Positions 7,075 to 14,102 of a stretch of DNA of 26,827 bases are shown in pieces. The translations under genes were made by a program, and so were the position numbers. Every line of letters starts with the position of its first letter. Position 1 is the stretch's first letter. The notes under the pieces are model-generated. The model was not told the DNA's origin, did no database searches, and saw only the letters and a program-made list of their open reading frames with translations. This DNA is from an uncultured Saprospirales bacterium (lineage in GTDB: Bacteria; Bacteroidota; Bacteroidia; Chitinophagales; Saprospiraceae). The stretch spans positions 1-26,827 of the forward strand of contig CALAZP010000224.1 in NCBI GenBank assembly GCA_937926355.1, in the 5' to 3' direction.

Positions 7075-7094
7075 TATCTTTTATACCGTTATCT

Positions 7095-7103
7095 GATATA
7101 TAA
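7095..7103 (+). promoter_or_regulatory. Late-type promoter box GATATATAA
   Basis: Exact box, 19 bases upstream of the ATG at 7123, with a purine-rich leader between. Confidence 0.65.
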
Positions 7104-7122
7104 GAAAAAGAAAGAAATTCGA

Positions 7123-8259
7123 ATGGGAAAGATCTTTGATTTTAAGATTCACTCTATGGCAAACGACATTAACGAGGCCATGGACGACGCAAGAAAAAAG
7201 AGACTTATAGCAGATCTTAAGATGTACTGCGATGAAACGGGTTCAGGCTTTTCTGAGGTTTGTAAGCTATTAAATATTGATTCTTCCGGCTTTGAATCTC
7301 TTAGTAAAGAGTCTGTTGATTTCCTTAACAACCTTTGCGGAGAGGGTAAATGGTCGGTAAACACCGAAACTGGAAAAATAGACGTTGACAAATCAATCTA
7401 CGCTGGCTGGAGCAGCCATAACATGGATTCTTTTCCAGATGGAGTTGAATTTGGAGTCATCAAAGGAAGTTTTGATGCTAGCGGCTGTAATTTCTCATCC
7501 TTTAAAGGATTTCCAACTAGGGTCGAAGGAGATTTAAGCATAAAAGGTAATAACTTCTCGTCGCTTGAAGGATGTCCACAAGATATCCAAAGGGGTTTTG
7601 ATTGTTCTAATCAAAGGGGGGAGAAATCTCTAGTTTCTTTAGAGGGCGGACCAAAAAGAATTGAAAGAGACTTCAATTGTTCAGATAACTCACTCGCTTC
7701 TTTATCTGGGGGTCCAGAATACGTGGGCGGAAGCTTTGACTGCAGCGACAACAATATTCAGACCCTTGAGGGAGGTCCAGAACAAGTTGAAGGAACCTAC
7801 AGGTGTAACAAGAATGAACTTAGGACACTTATAGGATTCCCCAAGAAATTCGGTGGATATAGGGTTGATGCTGACGAGAATGATTTATATTCTTTAGAAG
7901 GATTACCTTTGAATAAAGCAGCTAGCGTAGAGGTTAAAAGGAATCTATTTCCTAAAAATGTTTTAACCGATGTTTATTCTCAAGCAAGAACTTACGGTAG
8001 CTGGGCGGCAGCTTACCTTTGGTTACTAACCACAACTAGATTCCAAAGGATGTCAAAAGCTCAGCGAGATCCAATTAGGAATATGCTAACTACAGATTAT
8101 CTGAAAGCCAAGTCAATTACACTTGGCAAGATTTGGAAATCCGAGATTATTGAGGATCCAGCAGTTAAGAGAGCACTGAAAAAAGCTGGTATTGACAAGG
8201 ATTCAGAATTTAAAGACGATGCTGATTTAGGAGCGGATCTTACTGGAATTGGATTCTAA
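7123..8259 (+). CDS. Leucine-rich-repeat protein with N- and C-terminal tags
   Basis: 378 residues. The N-terminus MGKIFDFKIHSMANDINEA fits the shared targeting peptide (INE at 16-18). Residues about 100-270 hold some eight LRR-like units of about 21 residues, consensus SLEGGPxxVxGxFxCSxNxL, for example ASLSGGPEYVGGSFDCSDN. A helical C-terminal domain of about 100 residues follows, ending DLTGIGF. That C-terminus matches the ends of three other tagged proteins here. LRR solenoids bind proteins; the partner is unknown. The gene is a paralogue of 14103-15251, with the same order of tag, LRR, helical domain and GF end. Confidence 0.8.
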   Translation: MGKIFDFKIHSMANDINEAMDDARKKRLIADLKMYCDETGSGFSEVCKLLNIDSSGFESLSKESVDFLNNLCGEGKWSVNTETGKIDVDKSIYAGWSSHNMDSFPDGVEFGVIKGSFDASGCNFSSFKGFPTRVEGDLSIKGNNFSSLEGCPQDIQRGFDCSNQRGEKSLVSLEGGPKRIERDFNCSDNSLASLSGGPEYVGGSFDCSDNNIQTLEGGPEQVEGTYRCNKNELRTLIGFPKKFGGYRVDADENDLYSLEGLPLNKAASVEVKRNLFPKNVLTDVYSQARTYGSWAAAYLWLLTTTRFQRMSKAQRDPIRNMLTTDYLKAKSITLGKIWKSEIIEDPAVKRALKKAGIDKDSEFKDDADLGADLTGIGF

Positions 8260-8280
8260 TATCAAAAACAAGCAATTTAC

Positions 8281-8310
8281 AAACCGGTAGCTTTTTGCTG
8301 CCGGTTTTTT
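8281..8310 (+). terminator. Rho-independent terminator
   Basis: Stem AAACCGGTAGC (8281-8291) pairs with GCTGCCGGTTT (8297-8307, one G-U pair) across a T5 loop and runs into a T6 tract. It ends the 7123-8259 transcript. Confidence 0.85.
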
Positions 8311-8335
8311 ATGTAGGGGAAATAATCTATAATTG
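8305..8335 (+). promoter_or_regulatory. Candidate non-late promoter, CTATAATTGGAG type
   Basis: TATAATTG at 8328-8335 is one base from TAnnTTTG and is preceded by a T tract about 19 bases upstream. The element TCTATAATTGGAG repeats the one at 4729-4740. GTAATTAAAG (8338-8347) follows, as before 1047. Confidence 0.35.
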
Positions 8336-8351
8336 GAGTAATTAAAGTGAT

Positions 8352-8573
8352 ATGGCCAAAAGAGAAGTTAAAAAGGGAGTGTGTAGCTTTTGCACAAATG
8401 AATATCCATACAAGGAAATGTATGTAGTTAATATGCCAATGCATAGATTTGCCGACGGTACAACACGCGATATCTACCGGACAATATGCTGCGAAAAATG
8501 TATTGATAAAAAAGCTACCAAGGAAAGAATTTTAGGTATTCACGAGACCCCGAAAACAACCAATAAGAAATAA
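8352..8573 (+). CDS. Small zinc-ribbon-like protein, 73 aa
   Basis: Two cysteine pairs, CSFC at residues 11-14 and CCEKC at 47-51, about 33 residues apart and in the layout of a treble-clef or zinc-ribbon fold (C-x2-C ... C-x2-C). Between them lies YKEMYVVNMPMHRFADGTTRDIYRTI. The basic tail ends KTTNKK. It probably binds one zinc ion; a nucleic-acid or protein-binding role is inference. It has its own terminator-isolated transcription unit. Confidence 0.7.
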   Translation: MAKREVKKGVCSFCTNEYPYKEMYVVNMPMHRFADGTTRDIYRTICCEKCIDKKATKERILGIHETPKTTNKK

Positions 8574-8579
8574 TTCCTC

Positions 8580-8588
8580 GATATATAA
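8580..8588 (+). promoter_or_regulatory. Late-type promoter box GATATATAA
   Basis: Exact box, four bases before the ATG at 8593. It would drive the run 8593-8927-10114. Confidence 0.65.
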
Positions 8589-8592
8589 AGAT

Positions 8593-8925
8593 ATGAAATC
8601 ATTTAGGTCTTTTACTTTAAACGAAAATAACTCTTCACTTAGTGACAGAGATAGAAGTAGGCTGGATAGGATTGAGAAGAATGCAGAAACTTTCGCTTCC
8701 CAGTTTAAAGAGCTTGCTAGTAAAGGAAAGGCCGATAAATTTCTTGAGCACTATAACGTTCTAATGTATATCCAAGAGGAACCAGATTTGATGGCTTCAA
8801 TTCTTTTACCCCTGCTTGATAGCAAGGAGTTTACTGAATGGATTTCTGCTAACGTTGAATCGTTCCCCGACACTTTTAAAGAGAGTATGGGGGTAGCTTC
8901 AGACTTAAAAAATTTAGGATTTTAG
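8593..8925 (+). CDS. Small tagged protein with C-terminal LGF motif
   Basis: 110 residues, nearly all helical. It begins MKSFRSFTLNENNSS (targeting-like peptide, LNE at 9-11) and ends ASDLKNLGF. Having both tags in a short protein makes it a minimal example of the class. The middle (FASQFKELASKGKADKFLEHY, then ASILLPLLDSKEF) looks like a helical bundle. First gene of a three-gene run; the next ATG begins one base after its stop. Confidence 0.75.
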   Translation: MKSFRSFTLNENNSSLSDRDRSRLDRIEKNAETFASQFKELASKGKADKFLEHYNVLMYIQEEPDLMASILLPLLDSKEFTEWISANVESFPDTFKESMGVASDLKNLGF

Positions 8926-8926
8926 T

Positions 8927-10111
8927 ATGAATCACATTAAGGAATATGACCTTTTTGAAGCTGAATCCCCAAGAGGAAAAGTCTCAGTAGAGCTTCAATC
9001 CAGGTTTCCTAAGATCGCTTCAGACATTAAGAACGAATTTAAGTATTTCTTTTCTAGGGGTCTTTTTGGTTACTTCGATGTTGAGGATAAAAAGGACGGT
9101 ACGATCATTAAATATGTTCCGCAGGACGAACGTATACCAGCTATTGAATTCAATGCCTTTGTTATTCCTGAGGGTGGTGACCATAAAAGATTTACCCTTA
9201 GTGATTTAATCTTTTCGAAGAATCCAAAATGGAAGGAAGAGGATATTGCCTCTATCAATAACTTTTCAAAAGCAATCGGAAGAAATACCTGGTCGGGTGA
9301 CTTTAATAAATGGGTTTCATCAATAGAAGATTCTCTTTCTATGTCCGGTGACTTTAGGTGGTTAAAAACTCAGGGAGAATATTTTGAGGGCTATTTAAAA
9401 ATGCTTCTCCCACATACCAAATACACAACCCCAGGAGATATAGAAGAGGTTACACTAGATCAAATAAAAAGCACAGATGCTTACGAAAGACTGCTGCAAA
9501 TCGGAGCAAAAGACGATACCTCAGATAGGGTATGGAAAAACGGGAATCTAAGAATTAAACACCCAATGCTTGATTACTCGGGTTACAGTTATGCAACTAG
9601 AAGCCAAGAGGAAGGAACGGGTACTGTGACCATTTATGCAAAGGGACCAATAAGGGTAACTAGTGCTGGAAGACCAGCTATTATCAACTCAGCACCAGGA
9701 TTTCAGATTATCAACTTAGATGGATGGGAAAGAAAGATAGATTGGGTTACAAAATACCTAATGAAAAGATTAGCCAAGGACGAGTTTGATGTTAGATCTA
9801 GAAAGAAACAAGAGATGCTTGCTGATCTACCTATAGGGGAATATTTTGAATCTCTCCTTGATATTGATGATGAAAGGTTTATAGATTGGCTGCTATCCCA
9901 AAGCGACGAATTCAGAACACTCATATTAGACAGCGGGTTAAACTTGAAAGAGTATATTGAAAAGGATCCAGCAAAAGCAGCTGTTAAGCTTAAAAAGATT
10001 TACAAGCATCCATCCGTCAAAAAGGCTATTGATTCTTTAGATCAAGAAGCAACCAAAGATTTTGCTGACAATATTACATTAACAGGAAATCTTGGGGAAA
10101 TTGGATTTTAA
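8927..10111 (+). CDS. Tagged protein, 394 aa, C-terminal IGF motif
   Basis: Begins MNHIKEYDLFEAESPRGK, a variant of the targeting peptide in which FEAE (10-13) replaces INE; T4 internal proteins have the similar FIAEA. Ends TLTGNLGEIGF. It lies one base after the previous gene and was presumably co-translated. The middle contains KYVPQDERIPAIEFNAFVIP, KTQGEYFEGYLKMLLPHTKY and a region rich in strands (TVTIYAKGPIRVTSAGRP). No known family or catalytic motif seen. Confidence 0.75.
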   Translation: MNHIKEYDLFEAESPRGKVSVELQSRFPKIASDIKNEFKYFFSRGLFGYFDVEDKKDGTIIKYVPQDERIPAIEFNAFVIPEGGDHKRFTLSDLIFSKNPKWKEEDIASINNFSKAIGRNTWSGDFNKWVSSIEDSLSMSGDFRWLKTQGEYFEGYLKMLLPHTKYTTPGDIEEVTLDQIKSTDAYERLLQIGAKDDTSDRVWKNGNLRIKHPMLDYSGYSYATRSQEEGTGTVTIYAKGPIRVTSAGRPAIINSAPGFQIINLDGWERKIDWVTKYLMKRLAKDEFDVRSRKKQEMLADLPIGEYFESLLDIDDERFIDWLLSQSDEFRTLILDSGLNLKEYIEKDPAKAAVKLKKIYKHPSVKKAIDSLDQEATKDFADNITLTGNLGEIGF

Positions 10112-10113
10112 AA

Positions 10114-10452
10114 ATGCTTGTTGAGGTTCAGATAGTTAAGACTAAGAAACCGAAAAAGACATTCGTTGCTTTCAACAATTCAATCAGACCAAATAAAGGC
10201 GACCGGACCATAGGAATTAAATCAGTCTGTATAGTCAAAGAGATCCTTAAGGGTGTAGACGTAGACCAGTATTTGTTATCAGATGGATCAACAATCACAA
10301 ACCCAATAAAAATCATTGGTGAGATAGACGAGTTCGATTCAGATATTGGAAATTTCGACGAAGGTCCGTTTTACATCTCTTGCCAAGGGACCATAAAAAA
10401 TCCCATCCTAAATAAGGATGGGAGCCCAATCACACTTATTAATTTCTATTAG
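10114..10452 (+). CDS. Hypothetical protein, 112 aa
   Basis: Third gene of the 8593 run, starting two bases after the previous stop. It appears all-beta: alternating hydrophobic strands such as VEVQIVKTKKPKKTFVAF and SVCIVKEILKGVDVDQYLL. No tag at either end and no family recognised. Its 3' part contains the hairpin 10401-10423 that serves as a terminator for the opposing operon. Its TAG stop interlocks with the TAA of the VWA gene (TTAG, 10449-10452). Confidence 0.65.
   Translation: MLVEVQIVKTKKPKKTFVAFNNSIRPNKGDRTIGIKSVCIVKEILKGVDVDQYLLSDGSTITNPIKIIGEIDEFDSDIGNFDEGPFYISCQGTIKNPILNKDGSPITLINFY
10395..10423 (-). terminator. Minus-strand terminator inside an opposing gene
   Basis: Perfect 9-bp stem TCCCATCCT (10401-10409), loop AAATA, AGGATGGGA (10415-10423). 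Read on the minus strand it is followed by T6 (10400-10395), so it terminates the 14047-to-10449 operon. On the plus strand no T tract follows, so the host gene can be read through. Confidence 0.75.
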
Positions 10453-11405
10453 ATAAAGTTACCCTTGTCATCCATTGGAACGTGGATGTATTTACCGAAT
10501 GGTGGTTTGTCAAAGTTTGATGTCGAGTTACAAATAAACCAGAAAACCCTATCCTTATACTTCTTTATCCCATACTTAGATACGGATGGATAGGAAGCAA
10601 ACGAATCCGTTAAATATATTACCGCTGAAGGCTTTATCTTATTCTTCTCGATATAAGCAAAAGGTGGATCAAATCCTTTTGCATTTCCTCCAGTAGAAGC
10701 CCACTTAGAAAGATCAGGCTTATCACCTTTTTTAACAACGTCTACTGCATCTATATCATCAGAACAATAGATTATAATGGTCTTATCAATTTCGAGCTTT
10801 GTAGCAAGACTCCACACTTCTTCAAAGAACACTTTTATTTGTGCCTTAGAGATAGATCCAGAGGTGTCTACGGGGAGAACCAAAGTCTTAAGTGTGTCTT
10901 GTCCAACTTTCTTTCTGCCGTAGGTAATATCTCCGCCTCCCAACATTCTTCTATTGGGTAGAGCATAATCATACTCGTTGAAAGCCTTATCTAAAAATTT
11001 CTTGAGTTCTCTTTTCCAATCTACTTTAGGCTTAGACGTTGATATTTCCTTAATCAATCTTCTAGCCTTCTCTGAAAGCTTTGCTCCTTGTGTTGAAAGA
11101 GCATTGTTTAGGTTTCTGTTCCAGAGGTCAGCAATTTTTTGTTTGCTGCCACCCTTTCCTAAAGCTTTCTTTGATTTGTAGGTCTTAGTTGATTTCCCAG
11201 CCTTTCCAGTAAGTGTTCTTTCGTATCCTGGCCCTGTTTTTGCATTTGGATCAAAGTCTGGGGCTTTCACATCTTCCGGAGGTGTTTCTAATTCTTGTGG
11301 AGAAGCCTGTGTAGGGGTTTCTTTACCTCCTTGGGGTGGTGCAGATTGTCCTGATACGCTTTCAGGATCAACTAGTACAAAATTTCCTTTACTAATTTTA
11401 GCCAT
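10449..11405 (-). CDS. VWA-domain protein (DUF2201/COG3864 C-terminal half)
   Basis: 318 residues. The N-terminal 90 are Pro/Gln/Lys-rich and probably disordered. A helical segment with KVDWKRELKKFLDKAF and the YALPNRRMLGGGDI motif follows. Then comes a VWA fold whose MIDAS is DTSGS at 180-184 (LVLPVDTSGSISKAQI), with a later STGGNAKGFDPPFAY and YLTDS. In many bacteria this VWA domain is fused behind a metallopeptidase domain, whereas here the two are separate genes of one operon. VWA proteins of this type act as adaptors for MoxR ATPases. Last gene of the operon; its ATG overlaps the KOW gene's stop (TAATG). Confidence 0.85.
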   Translation of the reverse strand: MAKISKGNFVLVDPESVSGQSAPPQGGKETPTQASPQELETPPEDVKAPDFDPNAKTGPGYERTLTGKAGKSTKTYKSKKALGKGGSKQKIADLWNRNLNNALSTQGAKLSEKARRLIKEISTSKPKVDWKRELKKFLDKAFNEYDYALPNRRMLGGGDITYGRKKVGQDTLKTLVLPVDTSGSISKAQIKVFFEEVWSLATKLEIDKTIIIYCSDDIDAVDVVKKGDKPDLSKWASTGGNAKGFDPPFAYIEKNKIKPSAVIYLTDSFASYPSVSKYGIKKYKDRVFWFICNSTSNFDKPPFGKYIHVPMDDKGNFI

Positions 11406-11554
11406 TACTCAGTAATTATATCTCCGTTTTTTAAGACCTCTTTCACAATAGCCATTTGGCCTTTTTTGGGTCCTTCTGTTACCCTAACCCATTTTCCTAT
11501 AAGGATTTTAGGGTCGATAGGCGTAAAGCTGCCGTTTTTAATTGTCTTGTCCAT
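11405..11554 (-). CDS. KOW-domain micro-protein, 49 aa
   Basis: ATG at 11554-11552, TAA at 11407-11405. It overlaps the metallopeptidase stop and the VWA start by one base each (TAATG at both ends), so it is firmly part of the operon despite its size. Residues 18-49 (ILIGKWVRVTEGPKKGQMAI, then VKEVLKNGDIITE) are nearly the same as the last 32 residues of the upstream metallopeptidase. It is thus a duplicated, free-standing KOW/SH3-like barrel. The role may be to bind the same partner as the metallopeptidase tail. Confidence 0.8.
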   Translation of the reverse strand: MDKTIKNGSFTPIDPKILIGKWVRVTEGPKKGQMAIVKEVLKNGDIITE

Positions 11555-12486
11555 TATTCGATGATTATATCTCCATTAGGTAAAACCTCTTTGACTATAC
11601 CAATTTTACCCTTTTCTGGACCTTCTGTAACTCTCACCTTTTTACCTACAAGGTTCTGTTGTGACTGTGAGTCTTCTGGTTTTTTATCACCATCATCTTC
11701 GCCATCTCCGGGTTTGCCGCCACCAGATTTTTCTTCTCCATCTCCAGGTTTAGGTTGTCCAGATGAAGGTGTCCCTGAGGATCCTGGTTGTGGTTGACCT
11801 TCACCTTCTTCATCACCCATTATTTCCTGTGCAATAGAACTATCAGAATCTGGCTGTGCAAGGTCTTGATCTGCATCTACAACTGCACCAAAATTAGTCT
11901 CTTCCGACATTTGTTCCAGTGCCTTTTGAACTTCCGGATCTTGCAAAAGATCATCATAGATATCTTCCGCTCTCATGCCCTCATACTTTTCTTCGAAGAG
12001 ACCCATTCGGGTACCGTCCGGATTCTTTGGCCATGCAAAGTTTGCATCCGCTTCCGCATTGAGGATTGGGTTGATTGCATAATCAGTGGCATAATTCCAT
12101 AGCTTCGGATTCCTGTTTCCTCTCCTTGACATGTGTTCGCCCACACAGTGGAGGATCTCATGACAGAGGACAAATCTAATTGCTGCATCTGATTGTCCCA
12201 GTACAAAATCTGGATGGTATTGGATATTCAGGCCGTTGGTTGCCATCGTCGGATAATTGGGATCCGAGCTTCCATACACATTCAGATTTGCTAAAAGCTG
12301 ACCGAAGAAACCCCTATTGATGTTGATCCAAAGGATTGCTTTTTGGATTTTAATCCTAGCCTTTATTTCCTTCTCCTCGGTATCAGATTCTAGTAAAGCA
12401 GAATCCCTTTCATAGAGAAACTCAGTAAAGGATCCTGCTTTAATTCTGTACAGATTTTTTTTGTTTATGAATCTGGTTGGTGTCAT
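11554..12486 (-). CDS. Zinc metallopeptidase-like protein (DUF2201 N-terminal half) with KOW tail
   Basis: 310 residues. HEILH at 109-113 within FVLCHEILHCVGEHMSRR, followed by WNYATDYAINPIL at 130-142. This is the HExxH ... D-x-A-x-N pattern of the DUF2201 (COG3864) metallopeptidase-like domain. Residues about 200-275 form a Gly/Ser/Pro/Asp linker (PGDGEEKSGGGKPGDGEDD). The C-terminus, from about 279, is a KOW module. In bacteria this domain is usually fused to the VWA domain; here the two are split. It could be an active protease or a catalytically idle scaffold: HExxH is intact and Asp135 is a possible third ligand. It lies five bases after the MoxR gene. Confidence 0.85.
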   Translation of the reverse strand: MTPTRFINKKNLYRIKAGSFTEFLYERDSALLESDTEEKEIKARIKIQKAILWININRGFFGQLLANLNVYGSSDPNYPTMATNGLNIQYHPDFVLGQSDAAIRFVLCHEILHCVGEHMSRRGNRNPKLWNYATDYAINPILNAEADANFAWPKNPDGTRMGLFEEKYEGMRAEDIYDDLLQDPEVQKALEQMSEETNFGAVVDADQDLAQPDSDSSIAQEIMGDEEGEGQPQPGSSGTPSSGQPKPGDGEEKSGGGKPGDGEDDGDKKPEDSQSQQNLVGKKVRVTEGPEKGKIGIVKEVLPNGDIIIE

Positions 12487-12490
12487 CTAA

Positions 12491-14047
12491 TTAAATAAGC
12501 TCTTTATCTTTAGCTCCTTTTTGAATCATCTTAGCTGCTTCAATCTTCATCTTAGACTCGTCAGTATCCTTTGATTTAATTACTTCTTCAGTAACTGCAA
12601 AATCTGGATATTTCTCGATGATTCTCTTGTAAATCCAAGCGAGCTGTTCTAGCTGCTTGTATTTGTTAAAGTACTTCATAATGTTGTAAAGGTCCTCAAC
12701 GGAAGCAGTATCGTTTTCTGATAATTCTTCAGCCTTTCTTACTGCCATTTCATAAACCCCATACATAACATTAGAGAAGTCAGATCCTTTCGGAATGTCT
12801 TTGGCTCCGTCAGGATTCTTTACAATTGCTTCTAGATCGCTTTCAGAAACCTTTCTGATAACATCCAAATATGCTTTAAGTTTACCAGCTGCGCTAGGAC
12901 CAACTTGGTCAGCATAAACATTGTAAACTACCCCAGAAGGAAGTTCCCTCCAAGAAGAAACACCAGCATCTTCGATTTCATCTTGTAACATCATTGCTGC
13001 ATCAGTCCAAGATCGTGGTGTTGGGAATTTAAGAGTAGCCTTTTCTCTATCTAGGTAGTGGAATAGTTCTTCGTTCCTCTCAACAAAGTCAACAAATTCC
13101 GGTTCGAACTTACCGCTTTTTCTTGCCCAGTCTGCCCAGTCTTTAACTTGTGGTACAAGGTTAACAATGGTAAATCTGTCGGCGAGTGCAAAGTCAAATT
13201 CAGCAACATCTGCTTCTGCTGGTCTGTTACCAGCTGCTACGATTACCCATTTATCCGGAAGCACATATTCTCCAAGTCTACCCATCTGAACAAACTGCAT
13301 AACAGAGTTAAGAACCATTTTGTTCGATCTGTTCATTTCATCCATAAAGATAATACCACCCTTTCCTTGGGGTCCATTGTCTCTTGGCAGAAGCATAGGG
13401 GGATTAGATCTTGTCATACCTGAGCCAGGAGAAGTTAATTTACCTTCCTCGTCATATTCTGGCTTATCTACATCAACTACTTTTGGAATTCCTAAGAAAT
13501 CCTCAGGGGCCATAAATTGGAGGTCCAAGTTGATCATTGGTACTCCAAGTGCCTGAGCTGCCTGTCCAACTATCTGGGTTTTACCGATACCTGGTGCTCC
13601 GTATATAAAGATAGGTTTTGCCCTACCGCCTCTAGTTTTAGATCTATATAGTTTCTCAACCATTTCCTTAAGCTCTGGAGCTGAGATGTTTCTAACGGTC
13701 TGATCTTCTTCCGTGTATTCTAAAGGTACTCTTGCTTCTTCAAGCTCCTCAAATTGTACAGATTCAAACATTGAAGCCGGATTCTGCTTTGCAAATTCGG
13801 TACCAGCATAAAAATTATCGATCTGATTAACTATACTTCCAGCAGACGGATCAAAATAAGCAGCCACTGGCAATCCCTTCTTTGGTCCAGAAGGAATCAA
13901 TTTTACTAAACCATTTTTGATTGCGTCTACTAAATTTTTGGCCCATTTAGCCAATCCTGAAAAGGCGTCAGAAATTATGCCCTCATTTGTTGACGAATTA
14001 TATTCGTTCAGGATAAAATTCTTGAAGTCTAAGACTTTTTTTCCCAT
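12491..14047 (-). CDS. MoxR-family AAA+ ATPase with targeting-like N-terminus
   Basis: 518 residues. Walker A GAPGIGKT at 150-157, the DLQFMAPEDFLGIP stretch that marks MoxR, and Walker B IIFMDEMNR at 232-240. Sensor 1 is WVIVAAGNRP with Asn274, the arginine-finger region is FALADRFTIV, and a helical lid follows. MoxR ATPases remodel protein complexes together with VWA partners, here encoded two genes downstream. Unusually, about 120 residues precede the AAA domain. They begin MGKKVLDFKNFILNEYNSS, the shared targeting peptide with NE at 14-15 and again at 21-22, and contain an amphipathic GLAKWAKNLVDAIKNGL. First gene of the operon, with a promoter box 21 bases upstream. Confidence 0.9.
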   Translation of the reverse strand: MGKKVLDFKNFILNEYNSSTNEGIISDAFSGLAKWAKNLVDAIKNGLVKLIPSGPKKGLPVAAYFDPSAGSIVNQIDNFYAGTEFAKQNPASMFESVQFEELEEARVPLEYTEEDQTVRNISAPELKEMVEKLYRSKTRGGRAKPIFIYGAPGIGKTQIVGQAAQALGVPMINLDLQFMAPEDFLGIPKVVDVDKPEYDEEGKLTSPGSGMTRSNPPMLLPRDNGPQGKGGIIFMDEMNRSNKMVLNSVMQFVQMGRLGEYVLPDKWVIVAAGNRPAEADVAEFDFALADRFTIVNLVPQVKDWADWARKSGKFEPEFVDFVERNEELFHYLDREKATLKFPTPRSWTDAAMMLQDEIEDAGVSSWRELPSGVVYNVYADQVGPSAAGKLKAYLDVIRKVSESDLEAIVKNPDGAKDIPKGSDFSNVMYGVYEMAVRKAEELSENDTASVEDLYNIMKYFNKYKQLEQLAWIYKRIIEKYPDFAVTEEVIKSKDTDESKMKIEAAKMIQKGAKDKELI

Positions 14048-14068
14048 TGTAATAGATTTATTTTCAAA

Positions 14069-14077
14069 CTATATATC
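14069..14077 (-). promoter_or_regulatory. Late-type promoter box GATATATAG
   Basis: Minus strand, 21 bases upstream of the MoxR ATG at 14047. It would drive the four-gene operon down to 10449. Confidence 0.6.
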
Positions 14078-14090
14078 AATGCTGGAAATA

Positions 14091-14099
14091 AATATATAC
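14091..14099 (+). promoter_or_regulatory. Late-type promoter box AATATATAC
   Basis: Plus strand, three bases before the ATG at 14103. Divergent partner of the box at 14069-14077. Confidence 0.5.
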
Positions 14100-14102
14100 A
14101 CC

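Noticed and set aside
10401..10423. Hairpin as a plus-strand terminator or attenuator of the 10114 gene
   Set aside because: No T tract follows on the plus strand; the T6 lies on the minus side.
13917..14102. 62-residue N-terminal extension of the second LRR gene
   Set aside because: It runs antisense through the MoxR 5' end and both promoter boxes; the ATG at 14103 starts the targeting-like peptide.
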